DNA of 64,000 bases from Lachnoanaerobaculum sp. OBRC5-5 (GTDB lineage Bacteria > Bacillota > Clostridia > Lachnospirales > Lachnospiraceae), in assembly GCF_000296385.1 (NCBI RefSeq), contig NZ_JH815185.1, forward strand, positions 1,736,391-1,800,390, in the 5' to 3' direction. The stretch's first letter is position 1. Each line of letters opens with the position of its first letter. The translations under genes were made by a program, and so were the position numbers. The notes below the pieces were generated by a model. That model did no database searches. It had not been told where the DNA came from and saw only the letters and a program-made list of their open reading frames with translations. Below are positions 17,407-26,309 of this stretch, piece after piece.

Positions 17407-18228
17407 CTATATTAATTCCAAATACTGTTCCACCGGTATACCACGATACTTATCTGCCTTATCTATATTTAATTCAATCATTTTCTTTACAACTTCCATT
17501 GAATGTGATGTTGCATCCGGAAGTGATTTTCCGTTCAATATATCTCCTACCAAAATAGCCGAGAATATATCTCCGGTTCCAGGAAAACGAACATCTATCT
17601 CATCATATTCAATTCTGAAGCTCGTCCCATTTTTACTGTCAAATCCGACACAGCATTTCTTATCATTAAAGGGTACGGAGGTAATAATCACAGAAGCATT
17701 ATTTTCTCCGCTCAATTTCCTAAGTAATTGTTCTTCTTCTTCATTTGTAATCCCTCTGTCTTTATACTCCATTTCCGTAAGAAGGCAGGCTTCTGTATAA
17801 TTAGGCTTTATAAGGTCCGCAAATTTCAGTAATTTTCTACGACTTTCTATAGCATCTTTTGATATACCGTTATAAAGGCTTCCGTCATCTCCCATTATAG
17901 GATCCACAAATATAAAACTTCCTTTTTCTTTTTGCTTGGCACAAAAATCCGCCAAAACACTTGCCTCTTCATCAGAAGCTATAAATCCGAGGGCTATAGA
18001 TTCAAATGTAAATCCAAGCTGCTCCCATACATTTACAGTATTTAGAATATAATCCTTAGTATCAAGAATTTCAAACTTACCGTAATCAAGAGTATTAGAT
18101 ACCAATGCTGTAGGAAGCGTAAATATCTCAAACCCCATATTTGAAAATATAGGCATCATAGCTGAAAGTGCCACTTTACCATATCCTGCCAAATCATTAA
18201 TAAGAAGTATCTGTTTATTTTTGTTCAT
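17407..18228 (-). CDS. Second pyridoxal/pyridoxamine kinase-like protein
   Basis: 273 residues of the PfkB/ribokinase-like fold. The start LLINDLAGYGKVALSAMMP, the mid motif DPIMGDDGSLYNG and the late motif FPGTGDIFSAIL (catalytic Asp) match the PdxY/PdxK family that phosphorylates B6 vitamers. It is clearly diverged from the kinase at 2609-3448, for example GYGK in place of FGQC near the N-terminus. GGAG lies eight bases before the ATG. Only one base separates it from the next gene. Which vitamer each paralogue uses cannot be told from sequence. Confidence 0.82.
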   Translation of the reverse strand: MNKNKQILLINDLAGYGKVALSAMMPIFSNMGFEIFTLPTALVSNTLDYGKFEILDTKDYILNTVNVWEQLGFTFESIALGFIASDEEASVLADFCAKQKEKGSFIFVDPIMGDDGSLYNGISKDAIESRRKLLKFADLIKPNYTEACLLTEMEYKDRGITNEEEEQLLRKLSGENNASVIITSVPFNDKKCCVGFDSKNGTSFRIEYDEIDVRFPGTGDIFSAILVGDILNGKSLPDATSHSMEVVKKMIELNIDKADKYRGIPVEQYLELI

Positions 18229-18283
18229 ACCTGTGTCTCCTTTTTTTAATAACTATGCTGATTATATCATACTTTTAATATTT

Positions 18284-18317
18284 AAAAACAGACCTTCCGC
18301 ATCAGCGAAAAGCCTGT
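18284..18317 (-). terminator. Intrinsic terminator after the CAP-domain gene
   Basis: Minus strand: a 13-bp stem (ACAGGCTTTTCGC with GCGGAAGGTCTGT, including three G-U pairs), loop TGAT, then TTTTT. It lies about 30 bases past the stop codon of the secreted CAP-domain protein gene. Confidence 0.75.
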
Positions 18318-18346
18318 CTACAATCATAAAGGTATTTTAATTTTTA

Positions 18347-19681
18347 TTATGGATGAATTACATCATAGTTAGCTACATCATAGTATCCGTCAGGATCCGC
18401 ATCACTGCCGAACCACACATGTGCATAATGTCCGTCTATTGAAACACCCATGGTTTTTAAATCAGACCACATTCCCTGCGTAGACATTACCTGATTATGT
18501 CCCGGAGAATTCTTCCAAAGATTGAGTGCTGTCTCAGGGCTTATCATACCACTGTATTTGGCAGAAATCTCATATCCGTTTCCTGTGTAATTGGTGATTT
18601 CTCTTGGCTTACTCCACATACCGTTTCCATAGTGGTGATCATCCGTGTAAACTAAACGTGTCCAACTTCCGTTTCCTGACCAGCTGTGAAGATTTCCCTG
18701 CTCACCTCTGGAATCTACCTGATTCTCAGGTGTGTATGTATTTGAATCACGTACATGTGCTCTTGCAACTTCTGTAAGAGATTTTGAGAATGACAACTTC
18801 GGTAATCCAAGGCTTTCTCTATATGCATTGATCTTATAGTAAAGCTTTGCCTCTTTCTCAGTCAGTCCCATTGCCTTTAATGCTTCAATTATCTGGGTCT
18901 CCTGAGTAGAAACTGCCGGAGTTGTTGTATTTGGAGTCGTTACCGTATTATTTCCGGTATTTCCTGAAGGTATCACCACAGTGTTGTTTCCTGAAGGAAC
19001 GGTAACATTATTATTTACTGAATGTGTTGTATTATTATTGTTTACCGCAGTATTGTTTGAAGCTGTGTTATTTGAAGCTGTTGTATTTCCCGTTGTACCT
19101 GCAGTTCCTACACCACTACCCGATGAAGAACCTGAACCGCTTCCGCCTCTGCCGGTTCTTCCGCTTCCACCTGAGCCTCCGCCGCTTCTTCCGCTTCCGC
19201 CTGAACCGCCGCTGCTTCTTCCGCTTCCGCCTGAGCCTCCGCCGCTTCTTCTGCTTCCGCCTGAACCACCGGAGCCTCCGCTCCTTGAGCTTCCGGCAAC
19301 TGAAGAGCTTCTCTTTGTGCCTGATCCGCTTGTTTTACTTATATTAACTGTATTTCTTACTCCTTCCACCCATTTACCTGTGGCATCCACATAGTAGCCG
19401 TCCGGTGTAGAAGTATTTACAAGCATAGCTCCGTCAGCACCGAGATAATAATTTCCTATCCAACGGTTTTCAACCATATAGCCTATACCGTCAAAATAAT
19501 ACCATTTATCCTTAATAAGCTTCCATGCATTTGTAGGGTATGAACCGTCCGCCTCTTCATACCACCATCCCTTATCATTCCTCTTCCACTGTGCTTCATT
19601 TGCAGCCATAACAGGTATCACTAAAAAAGCTGAAACCGCCACTGCCGATACGGAACACATTAACCTTTTGAATAAATTCAT
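18347..19681 (-). CDS. Secreted CAP/SCP-domain protein with cell-wall-binding repeats
   Basis: 444 residues from the ATG at 19681, which has GGAGGTG just upstream. A signal peptide ends near VMA-AN (about residue 26). Residues 28-115 hold choline-binding-type repeats (GWWYEEADGSYP, WYYFDGIGYM, YYLGADGAML, GYYVDATGKWV) for attachment to the cell surface. Residues 115-195 are a Gly/Ser/Arg low-complexity region, 200-265 are Asn/Thr-rich, and 275-440 form a CAP domain (INAYRESLGLPKL, LNLWKNSPGHNQVM, HYAHVWFG). CAP proteins are extracellular; molecular role in bacteria is mostly unknown. It is monocistronic with its own terminator. Confidence 0.9.
   Translation of the reverse strand: MNLFKRLMCSVSAVAVSAFLVIPVMAANEAQWKRNDKGWWYEEADGSYPTNAWKLIKDKWYYFDGIGYMVENRWIGNYYLGADGAMLVNTSTPDGYYVDATGKWVEGVRNTVNISKTSGSGTKRSSSVAGSSRSGGSGGSGGSRRSGGGSGGSGRSSGGSGGSGRSGGGSGGSGRTGRGGSGSGSSSGSGVGTAGTTGNTTASNNTASNNTAVNNNNTTHSVNNNVTVPSGNNTVVIPSGNTGNNTVTTPNTTTPAVSTQETQIIEALKAMGLTEKEAKLYYKINAYRESLGLPKLSFSKSLTEVARAHVRDSNTYTPENQVDSRGEQGNLHSWSGNGSWTRLVYTDDHHYGNGMWSKPREITNYTGNGYEISAKYSGMISPETALNLWKNSPGHNQVMSTQGMWSDLKTMGVSIDGHYAHVWFGSDADPDGYYDVANYDVIHP
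19126..19290 (-). repeat. GC-rich imperfect tandem repeat encoding Gly/Ser/Arg linker
   Basis: Within the CAP-domain gene, imperfect 15-18 base units built on CCGCTTCCGCCTGA and relatives repeat about ten times, encoding GGSGRSGG-like residues. The stretch is much richer in G and C than its surroundings. Such repeats slip easily in replication, so the linker length may vary among strains. They also create long open frames on other strands that are not genes. Confidence 0.8.
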
Positions 19682-19766
19682 AAACACCTCCAACATTATA
19701 AAGTGGCTTTAATACTATTATGTTATATATTAACATTTTTGTTTCTGTATATTCAAGTATAATAAA

Positions 19767-21200
19767 TTATTCCACTATATCTCTTTTGCAGGCATCTATC
19801 CTTACTTCACCATCGGCAATAAAACTGATTTCATTTGCCTCGGCAGGAGTATAGATTCTTGAACTTAACACCTCTTTTCCACCGTTTACAAATATCTCTA
19901 CGCTGAATCTGTCAAGTAATATACTTAGACTTAACTTTCCGGACTTGATATCCACATCTATCTTTCTCTCATCAACAGCATCCTTAATCAGCCCTGAAAA
20001 TCTTCTTGAGAACTTCAAAGTTTTCTTTTTAAAATTTATCTTTATAAAAGAATTGTATCTATGATCTGACGCCAAATATATAATACATTCCTTTGCATCA
20101 ATCTTTTCAATATCCAAATCAAGTCTTGCAACTCTTGAATTTAACTCTGTATCTTGAAATTTATAATCCTTCTCCAAACAAAAGCTTGTTTTATACTCGT
20201 TTGTATAATGTTTTTCAAGCTCTTTTGCAGGCATTTGATAAATAATATTTTTCCTTAATTCAAGCTCCCTTGGGTAGGTCATCTGCCCACACCATTTTGC
20301 TCCGTCAGGAGTTAAATCATTTCCCCAATCATGCAGCCATGCAACCGAAAGTGTTCTCTCATTAACACTCAGACTTTGAGGTGCGTAATAGTCAAACCCG
20401 AAATCCAAAGTTCTTGCATTATCAATCGGTTCAAATCTATAATTTTTCTTGTCATAATCACCTATAAAATACAACACCTGATGTCCGTTAAAGTATTCTC
20501 TGCCCTTTGCCTGCATCTCCATTACCGAGACTACCAATATATACTTATCATTAAGTTTAAAGAAATCCGGACACTCCCACATCTTGCCGTAATCACCGTT
20601 GTTTTCAAAAAGAATATTCTTATATTCCCAGTCAATCAGATTATTTGAAGCAAAGAGCAATATACTGCCAAGTCCTCTTTCATTCTTTGCACTTACTATA
20701 CAATAATATATGCCGTCTTCCTTCCAAATTTTGGGATCCCTAAAGTCTATACCGCTAAATCCCTTCGGTAAATGTTCCACCCTTATAACAGACTCTTTAG
20801 ATATACTCTTGTAATCCACACCGTCACCGATTTCTACAGCCTGCTCCTCTTTTCCGTCATTATGTACTGTATAAATAAGTATATGTTTATCTCCGTCACA
20901 AAGTGCCGTACCGGAGAAGCACTGTCCCATTATTTCATCATCCGGTGCCAATGCTACAGGTAATCTGTCCCAGTTTACAAAATCTTTGCTCTTTGCATGT
21001 CCCCAGTGCATCGGACCCCATTTTATATCATATGGGTTATATTGATAAAACAAATGATATTCACCGTCAAAGAACGAAAAACCGTTCGGATCGTTCATCC
21101 ATCCCATATTCGGAGTAAAATGATAGACCGGTCTTTCACTATCTTTTATTGTTGATTTGTTCTCTCTGAAATATTCATTTGCTTTTTCTTTGTTGTTCAT
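19767..21200 (-). CDS. scrB: GH32 sucrose-6-phosphate hydrolase / beta-fructosidase
   Basis: 477 residues with the GH32 five-blade propeller and C-terminal beta-sandwich. The catalytic triad is visible: WMNDPNG near residue 35 (nucleophile Asp), FRDPKIW near 150 (transition-state stabiliser), and ECPDFF near 210 (acid/base Glu). It cleaves fructose from sucrose, sucrose-6-phosphate or short fructans. No signal peptide, so it acts in the cytoplasm. It is the last gene of the operon that supplies an ABC sugar importer, not a PTS, so unphosphorylated sucrose or fructo-oligosaccharides are the likelier substrates. Confidence 0.93.
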   Translation of the reverse strand: MNNKEKANEYFRENKSTIKDSERPVYHFTPNMGWMNDPNGFSFFDGEYHLFYQYNPYDIKWGPMHWGHAKSKDFVNWDRLPVALAPDDEIMGQCFSGTALCDGDKHILIYTVHNDGKEEQAVEIGDGVDYKSISKESVIRVEHLPKGFSGIDFRDPKIWKEDGIYYCIVSAKNERGLGSILLFASNNLIDWEYKNILFENNGDYGKMWECPDFFKLNDKYILVVSVMEMQAKGREYFNGHQVLYFIGDYDKKNYRFEPIDNARTLDFGFDYYAPQSLSVNERTLSVAWLHDWGNDLTPDGAKWCGQMTYPRELELRKNIIYQMPAKELEKHYTNEYKTSFCLEKDYKFQDTELNSRVARLDLDIEKIDAKECIIYLASDHRYNSFIKINFKKKTLKFSRRFSGLIKDAVDERKIDVDIKSGKLSLSILLDRFSVEIFVNGGKEVLSSRIYTPAEANEISFIADGEVRIDACKRDIVE

Positions 21201-21219
21201 ATTATTACCACTTGTCTTT

Positions 21220-22203
21220 CTAATTTGTAGTCATGCCCTGTCTGAATTCTATATCAAGTACCTTTGTCTTTCTGTCCACCTTCTCACCGTTTATAATGGC
21301 ATGCAGACTGTCAACAGCAACCTTTGCCAATTTATCGATAGGCTGTACTATAGCACTTGGGCTCGGATATGCCGTATTTAATATGAAGGTTCCGTCGTAT
21401 GCAACCACTTTTAAATCCTGTGGCACTCTCTTTCCCATACTCAAAGCCTTTTTCATATATAATAAGGCATGGGTATCCGTTGCAAAAACACCGTCCACAT
21501 TAGGATACATGCTGAAAGCTTCCTCTATATTTTCCTGAATGAATTTTTCTTCAAAATTATCCATATTAGGTTTATACTCACGACATATAATCCCTGCTTT
21601 TTTTATTTCTTTTGCAAATGCCTTATGCCTCTTTATAAAAGGATAATTTTTTGTAGTCGCATCGGTAAATTGCAAAACTTCCTTGCATCCACTCTCTATC
21701 AACGCTTTTGCCGCAAGAATTCCACCCTTCTCATGATCTACAGTTACAATCAAAATATCATCATTGAGTTTCGGAGTATCAAATCCTACAATCGGTCCTT
21801 TTATCTTTTTATAACTGCTGTAATCCAAAGTATGTGTACCGGTTATTATTCCGTCCACCATATTTCTCTCAAGCATCTCAAGATAAGCCTCTTCATTTGT
21901 CGCTTCACCTATAGTATTGCAAAGCATTGTTTTATAGCCGTATTTTCTAAGCCTTTTTTCCACTTCACTGTAAAGTGTAGCATAATATGGGTTACCTATA
22001 GCCGGTGTGATTACCGCAACTATATTTGTCCTGTTTCTGAACAAATTTCTGGCAAGCTCATTCGGTTTATAATTTAACTCTTCAATTACTTCTTCAACTT
22101 TTTTTCTGGTTTTTTCGGAAACATATCCGCTGTCATTTATTACTCTGGAAACAGTACCCACTCCTACTCCGGCTTTTTTAGCAACCTCTTGTATACTCGA
22201 CAT
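21220..22203 (-). CDS. LacI-family transcriptional regulator of the sucrose/fructan operon
   Basis: 327 residues. The N-terminal HTH (SSIQEVAKKAGVGVGTVSRV) with hinge YKPNELARNLF is classic LacI/GalR, followed by a periplasmic-binding-protein-like effector domain that includes NMVDGIITGT and GVFATDTHALLY. It sits between the permease genes and scrB in the same operon, so it likely represses its own operon and is released by a sugar ligand. The palindrome TGGAACGCGTTCCA at 25454-25467, just downstream of the operon promoter, is its probable operator. Confidence 0.93.
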   Translation of the reverse strand: MSSIQEVAKKAGVGVGTVSRVINDSGYVSEKTRKKVEEVIEELNYKPNELARNLFRNRTNIVAVITPAIGNPYYATLYSEVEKRLRKYGYKTMLCNTIGEATNEEAYLEMLERNMVDGIITGTHTLDYSSYKKIKGPIVGFDTPKLNDDILIVTVDHEKGGILAAKALIESGCKEVLQFTDATTKNYPFIKRHKAFAKEIKKAGIICREYKPNMDNFEEKFIQENIEEAFSMYPNVDGVFATDTHALLYMKKALSMGKRVPQDLKVVAYDGTFILNTAYPSPSAIVQPIDKLAKVAVDSLHAIINGEKVDRKTKVLDIEFRQGMTTN

Positions 22204-22234
22204 ATACCCCTCCGCCTAAATTACTACAGTTAAT

Positions 22235-23080
22235 CTAACCTTTTATTCCTGTAGATGCAATACCTTCTACGTAGAATTTTTGCATAAATATATACATAAG
22301 TATCATAGGTATGGATGCAAATGTAAGAACCGCCATAATAACACCGTAATGTATAGGGCTTACTCCTACAAATATCTGTACCGCAAGCTGTACCGTTCTC
22401 TTTTCTTCTCCTGTAGTTATAAGGAAAGGCCACATAAAGTCATTCCATCTTGATACGAAATCAAGTATAAGTACCGTTGCGAAAACAGTCTTTGAAATCG
22501 GCATAATTATTTTAAAATATGTTCTTATAGGCCCGCAACCGTCCACCTTGGCAGCTTCTATAAGCTCATCGGGAATTCCTATAAAGTATGAATAGAACAT
22601 GTAAATTGAAAAACAATTCATCATAAAAGGAATTGTAAGTCCGAGCATTGTGTTCACCCAGTTTAACTGAGCCATTTCTATGTATAATGGTAAAATTATT
22701 GCCTCTACAGGCATTGACATGAGTGCTATTACAATGGTAAGACTTATTCCTCTGAATCTGTATTTCATCTTAGCAAGTGCATAACCGAACATGGACCCTA
22801 AAAGCAAATCACCTATAAGTACAATGCCTATATAGATCAATGTATTTTTTAATATGGTAAATACTTTTATTCTTTGAAATACTTCTGCATAATTCGCCAA
22901 AGTAAAGTTCTTCGGAATAAATGTAGACAATGAGTTCAGATTTGAAAATATCTCAAGTTCAGGCTTAAACGATGAAGCAAGCATCCACAAAAGTGGAGAT
23001 ACAAATATAAGACCTACTATAATATTTCCAAGATAAAAAATAACATTACCAAGCACTTTATTTATCTTCTTATTATTCAT
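22235..23080 (-). CDS. ABC sugar transporter permease (MalG-like)
   Basis: 281 residues, six predicted membrane segments. The EAA loop that contacts the ATPase is visible as ELIEAAKVDGCGPIRTYFKI near residue 190. This is the MalG-type (CUT1 family) half of the membrane channel. It partners with the permease at 23089-23994 and the binding protein at 24061-25395. No ATPase gene is in the operon; a shared MsmK-type ATPase elsewhere in the genome probably energises it, as in many Firmicutes. Confidence 0.92.
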   Translation of the reverse strand: MNNKKINKVLGNVIFYLGNIIVGLIFVSPLLWMLASSFKPELEIFSNLNSLSTFIPKNFTLANYAEVFQRIKVFTILKNTLIYIGIVLIGDLLLGSMFGYALAKMKYRFRGISLTIVIALMSMPVEAIILPLYIEMAQLNWVNTMLGLTIPFMMNCFSIYMFYSYFIGIPDELIEAAKVDGCGPIRTYFKIIMPISKTVFATVLILDFVSRWNDFMWPFLITTGEEKRTVQLAVQIFVGVSPIHYGVIMAVLTFASIPMILMYIFMQKFYVEGIASTGIKG

Positions 23081-23088
23081 AATCCCTC

Positions 23089-23994
23089 CTAATTTGTCTT
23101 GCTTATCTTTTTAACTATAATTGACAATGCAACAACTATAATGAAGAATACTGTGGCTATACTGCAGGCATAACCGAAGTTTCCTTTCTGAAAGCCCTGT
23201 TCATAGATATAGAAAACCAGTGTTTTTGTTGCATTTCTCGGTCCGCCCTTTGTCATAATATACGGCTGGGTAAAGAGCTTCATAGCCTGTATCAGTGTTA
23301 TCATAAGTACATACTTAATTGTATTTATAAGTCCCGGTATAGTCACATATATAAGTTTTGCAAACCAGTCTGCTCCGTCCACACTTGCGGCTTCATACTG
23401 CTCTGTAGGTATTGCATTTAATCCTGCAATAAAAATCATCATCTGATAACCTGCACCCTGCCATGCCGACATAAATATTATTGAATTCATGGCAGTCTTC
23501 GGATTATTTAAAAAATCAATAGGCTGCATACCTATACTCTTTAAAAAGGCATTTATAAGTCCTGTATTGGCATTGGAATTATAAAGAATTGTCCAGAGTA
23601 CAGCGATAATTACCATTGAAGTTATCTGAGGACTGTAATAAAGTGTTCTGAATATAGCTACACCTTTTTTCTTACTTGATACCATCAGTGCAAGTACCAA
23701 TGCCAATGTACACTGTACCGGCACAACTATCACCGTAAAATACACTGTGTTTTTCAATGCCACATAGAAATTCTCATCATGAAACAGTTTTACATAATTA
23801 CCTATTGCATTGAATTTTATATTGTCCGGACGCACCACCTGATATGTGAAAAATGAGTAGTATATAGTATATATTATAGGAATTATCAAAAAGGCAACCA
23901 AAAGAATAATAGCCGGTGACGACATTATAAATCCCGCAAGATTGTCACTGTATTCTTTTTTGCCTTTCTTATTTACTCTTTGTAATGTAGCCAT
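23089..23994 (-). CDS. ABC sugar transporter permease (MalF-like)
   Basis: 301 residues, six membrane segments starting with SSPAIILLVAFLIIPIIY. The EAA motif reads EQYEAASVDGADWFAKL near residue 200. It is the MalF-type (CUT1) channel half for uptake of an oligosaccharide. It follows the binding-protein gene, separated by a hairpin at 24012-24038, and precedes the second permease with an eight-base gap. Confidence 0.92.
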   Translation of the reverse strand: MATLQRVNKKGKKEYSDNLAGFIMSSPAIILLVAFLIIPIIYTIYYSFFTYQVVRPDNIKFNAIGNYVKLFHDENFYVALKNTVYFTVIVVPVQCTLALVLALMVSSKKKGVAIFRTLYYSPQITSMVIIAVLWTILYNSNANTGLINAFLKSIGMQPIDFLNNPKTAMNSIIFMSAWQGAGYQMMIFIAGLNAIPTEQYEAASVDGADWFAKLIYVTIPGLINTIKYVLMITLIQAMKLFTQPYIMTKGGPRNATKTLVFYIYEQGFQKGNFGYACSIATVFFIIVVALSIIVKKISKTN

Positions 23995-24011
23995 ATTACA
24001 TCCTTTCTACA

Positions 24012-24038
24012 AAAGGCCTGGCAATTTGCCAAGCCTTT
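24012..24038 (-). promoter_or_regulatory. Intra-operon hairpin between binding-protein and permease genes
   Basis: A near-perfect inverted repeat (AAAGGCCTGGCAA with TTGCCAAGCCTTT, one mismatch) fills the gap between the binding-protein stop and the first permease. On the minus strand it is followed by only a short TTTT. Such hairpins often stabilise the upstream message or partly stop transcription, giving more binding protein than permease. Confidence 0.65.
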
Positions 24039-24060
24039 CAAACCATACCGTTATTAAAAA

Positions 24061-25395
24061 TTATTTCTTATAATACATCTCGTAATTTTCATCAAAGTTC
24101 TTAGCTACATTATCAAGCTCTTCCTTTGCATCCGCTCCGGCAAAGATATTTAACATAGCTGTTGAGAAATCAGTTGAAAGTACTGAGTATGAAGGTGTTC
24201 TAGGTCTTGAAACACCTGTATTTTGTAACTGCCACTTCATAAGAGCTCTTGCACCGCTGTCCCAGCCTTCCATCTTCTCATAAGATGATGTTCTTGATGC
24301 AGGCTTGGCAACCGCACTTGCATAAGATGCAATATTGTCACTGTTCATTGCCCACTGTAAGAACTTTCCTGCAGCATCAGGATTCTTTGAATCTCTTGTA
24401 ATAGCTGCAGCCCAGTCACCTGTCGGTGATGCGGCCTTGCCGTCATCGGCTACAGGGAAATATGATACTCCCCAGTTAAGATTTGACTTCTCAAGATCTG
24501 CAATATTCCATGAACCGCCAAGTAATGTAGCAGCTTTTCCGTTAAGGAACTCATCCTTTACAGGATCAAGATTTGCATAACCGTTCTTTATAAACTCGTT
24601 TAAATACTCTGCTGTCTTTATACTTGCATCAGAGTTTACATATCCGTCAGCTTTTGAACCGTCTTCATTTACAAACTCGGCTCCGCCCTCTGTAAAGAAC
24701 TGTCCGAGAGCATAAATGATTCCCTCGCCCTTATCCATGATTATATTTGTTCCTACATAATCATCTGTTGTAAGCTTCTTTGCATTGTCAAGGAACTGAC
24801 TCCATGTCCATGCTTTCTTTATATCTGTGTCTGAAGGATATTCTATTCCGGCCTTATCAAGATAATCCTTATTGTAGAACAGTGCAACTGAAGACTCTGT
24901 TGGAGCTATTGCATAAAGCTTTCCGTCATATGTATCAGCCTGAACAGTACTTGGCATAAAGTCCTTTAAATCATCCGCAGTAAAGTAGCTGTCAAGAGGA
25001 ACTGTGATTCCGTTTGCCGCATAGTATGAAACCATAGGTCCGTCTACATACAAAATATCAGGAAGATTTCCGGATGTGGTAGCTGTAGTAATCTTGTTCT
25101 CATATGCATATGAATCGGCTCTGTCGATAGCTTCTCTCTTAACCTGAATATCAGGATTTTCTTTGTTCCACTGATCGATCTTCTCTACCCACCATGCCTC
25201 GATAGCCGCCGTATCTGTAGGGCTCCAAATTGTTACGTTGGTAACTCCGTCTGCACTCTTACTTTCTGCAGCCTGTGAGCTTCCATCACCTGCACTGCTT
25301 GAGTCTGCCTGCTTTGTTGTACCGGCACTGTTTCCGCAAGCCGCCAACATACCTCCAAGTGCCAAAACACCTAAAGTTCTCAAAACTTTTTTCAT
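24061..25395 (-). CDS. ABC sugar-binding lipoprotein (CUT1 family)
   Basis: 444 residues. The signal sequence ends in the lipobox LAACG near residue 20, so the mature protein is lipid-anchored outside the membrane. A Ser/Ala/Lys-rich linker follows, then a type 1 extracellular binding domain with VTIWSPTDTAAIEAWW and AIAPTESSVALFYNKDYLDK. Family-1 binding proteins of this size deliver oligosaccharides to MalF/MalG-type permeases. With scrB and the LacI gene in the operon, sucrose or a fructo-oligosaccharide is the probable ligand. First gene of the operon; AGGAGGT precedes the ATG. Confidence 0.92.
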   Translation of the reverse strand: MKKVLRTLGVLALGGMLAACGNSAGTTKQADSSSAGDGSSQAAESKSADGVTNVTIWSPTDTAAIEAWWVEKIDQWNKENPDIQVKREAIDRADSYAYENKITTATTSGNLPDILYVDGPMVSYYAANGITVPLDSYFTADDLKDFMPSTVQADTYDGKLYAIAPTESSVALFYNKDYLDKAGIEYPSDTDIKKAWTWSQFLDNAKKLTTDDYVGTNIIMDKGEGIIYALGQFFTEGGAEFVNEDGSKADGYVNSDASIKTAEYLNEFIKNGYANLDPVKDEFLNGKAATLLGGSWNIADLEKSNLNWGVSYFPVADDGKAASPTGDWAAAITRDSKNPDAAGKFLQWAMNSDNIASYASAVAKPASRTSSYEKMEGWDSGARALMKWQLQNTGVSRPRTPSYSVLSTDFSTAMLNIFAGADAKEELDNVAKNFDENYEMYYKK

Positions 25396-25453
25396 GAATA
25401 TACCTCCTGAAATATTTACATAAAATACTACTTTTTTTCCTGAAACTCATTTG

Positions 25454-25467
25454 TGGAACGCGTTCCA
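25454..25467. promoter_or_regulatory. LacI-type operator palindrome
   Basis: The perfect 14-base palindrome TGGAACGCGTTCCA with a central CG is the classic LacI-family operator form. It lies about 13 bases downstream of the -10 element, in the region of the transcription start, where repressor binding would block RNA polymerase. The regulator is probably the LacI gene in the same operon. Confidence 0.85.
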
Positions 25468-25480
25468 TATCTTTAAATGT

Positions 25481-25508
25481 ATTTTATCATATACAATAAA
25501 AATGTCAA
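25481..25508 (-). promoter_or_regulatory. Promoter of the sucrose/fructan operon
   Basis: Minus strand: perfect TTGACA (plus 25503-25508), 16-base spacer, TAAAAT (25481-25486). The start point would fall near 25474, directly beside the operator palindrome. Confidence 0.8.
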
Positions 25509-25550
25509 TATAATATTTCACAGTTATCTTTGTCTATTTTGCACTAAAAT

Positions 25551-25580
25551 AAAAAGACTGATAACCTGTAGTCATCAGTC
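25551..25580 (-). terminator. Intrinsic terminator after the LUD-domain gene
   Basis: Inverted repeat GACTGAT / ATCAGTC (25556-25562, 25574-25580), followed on the minus strand by TTTTTATTTTAG. It lies about 50 bases after the stop codon. Confidence 0.8.
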
Positions 25581-25631
25581 ATATATATCTATTGTAATTC
25601 CGGTATGGATTTTTAATACCGATTTTCTTTT

Positions 25632-26258
25632 TTAGAATCCCAGATTGTCATTTACCAAAATAACATGTATTCTTCCCTCGTGACGAGAGTATCTTGTTAC
25701 CAAAAACTGGCAGCAGATAGTATCAGGTGATTTACAGTCTGAGCATTTTCCTGTAATCTTGCAAGGAGTCTTTATATCAAATCTCTGCGTATTTGCTGTA
25801 GCCGCAACATTTCTGGCACGCTTCATAGCACTGTCGATGTCTGAACATATCTTATTGATTCCCACTATAAACACAACCTTTTTCGGTCCCTGTGCGATAC
25901 ATGATACGCGGTTTGAGTTCCCGTCAATATTTACAAGCACTCCGTCATCTGTCATAGCATTGGCGCTTGAAAGAAATATATCCGCATCGTAAGCTGCCAA
26001 AAGAGCTTCTCTAGGTTCCATTTTGGCTCTGTCCATATAATTATAGTTGCCATGCTCAAGTGCACAAATCAAACCGATTTCATGCGCACTCATACATCCG
26101 CCCATTGCAATCTTACTGTTTTCAGGGATAAGCTCAAGAGCAATCTTAAGTGCTTCTTCCTTATCCTTTGCATAATACCCTGTCATATTTCTGGATTTAA
26201 GACCCTTGATTACGGTATCTGCCAACACTTCATTTCTCTTTTTTAAGTTCTCGTTCAT
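25632..26258 (-). CDS. LUD-domain protein (LutC/YkgG-like)
   Basis: 208 residues of the LUD (lactate utilisation, formerly DUF162) domain. Features are NSKIAMGGCMSAHEIG near residue 50, DIFLSSANAMTDDGVLVNIDG near 95 (key part NAMTDDG), and the C-terminal cysteine cluster CKITGKCSDCKSPDTICC near 165, which may bind a metal or cluster. The stand-alone LUD proteins of anaerobes with these cysteines have no firmly established reaction. LutA and LutB partners are absent. It appears to be a single gene with its own terminator. Confidence 0.85.
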   Translation of the reverse strand: MNENLKKRNEVLADTVIKGLKSRNMTGYYAKDKEEALKIALELIPENSKIAMGGCMSAHEIGLICALEHGNYNYMDRAKMEPREALLAAYDADIFLSSANAMTDDGVLVNIDGNSNRVSCIAQGPKKVVFIVGINKICSDIDSAMKRARNVAATANTQRFDIKTPCKITGKCSDCKSPDTICCQFLVTRYSRHEGRIHVILVNDNLGF

Positions 26259-26309
26259 ATATTCTCCTCTTACTTAATTTCAATCAATATATTTGAGCAT
26301 TGATTTTTT

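Noticed and set aside
18981-19394. Long plus-strand open frames rich in Pro, Leu and Glu opposite the CAP-protein gene
   Set aside because: They mirror the GC-rich repeat of a clear minus-strand gene; no RBS and no sensible domain.
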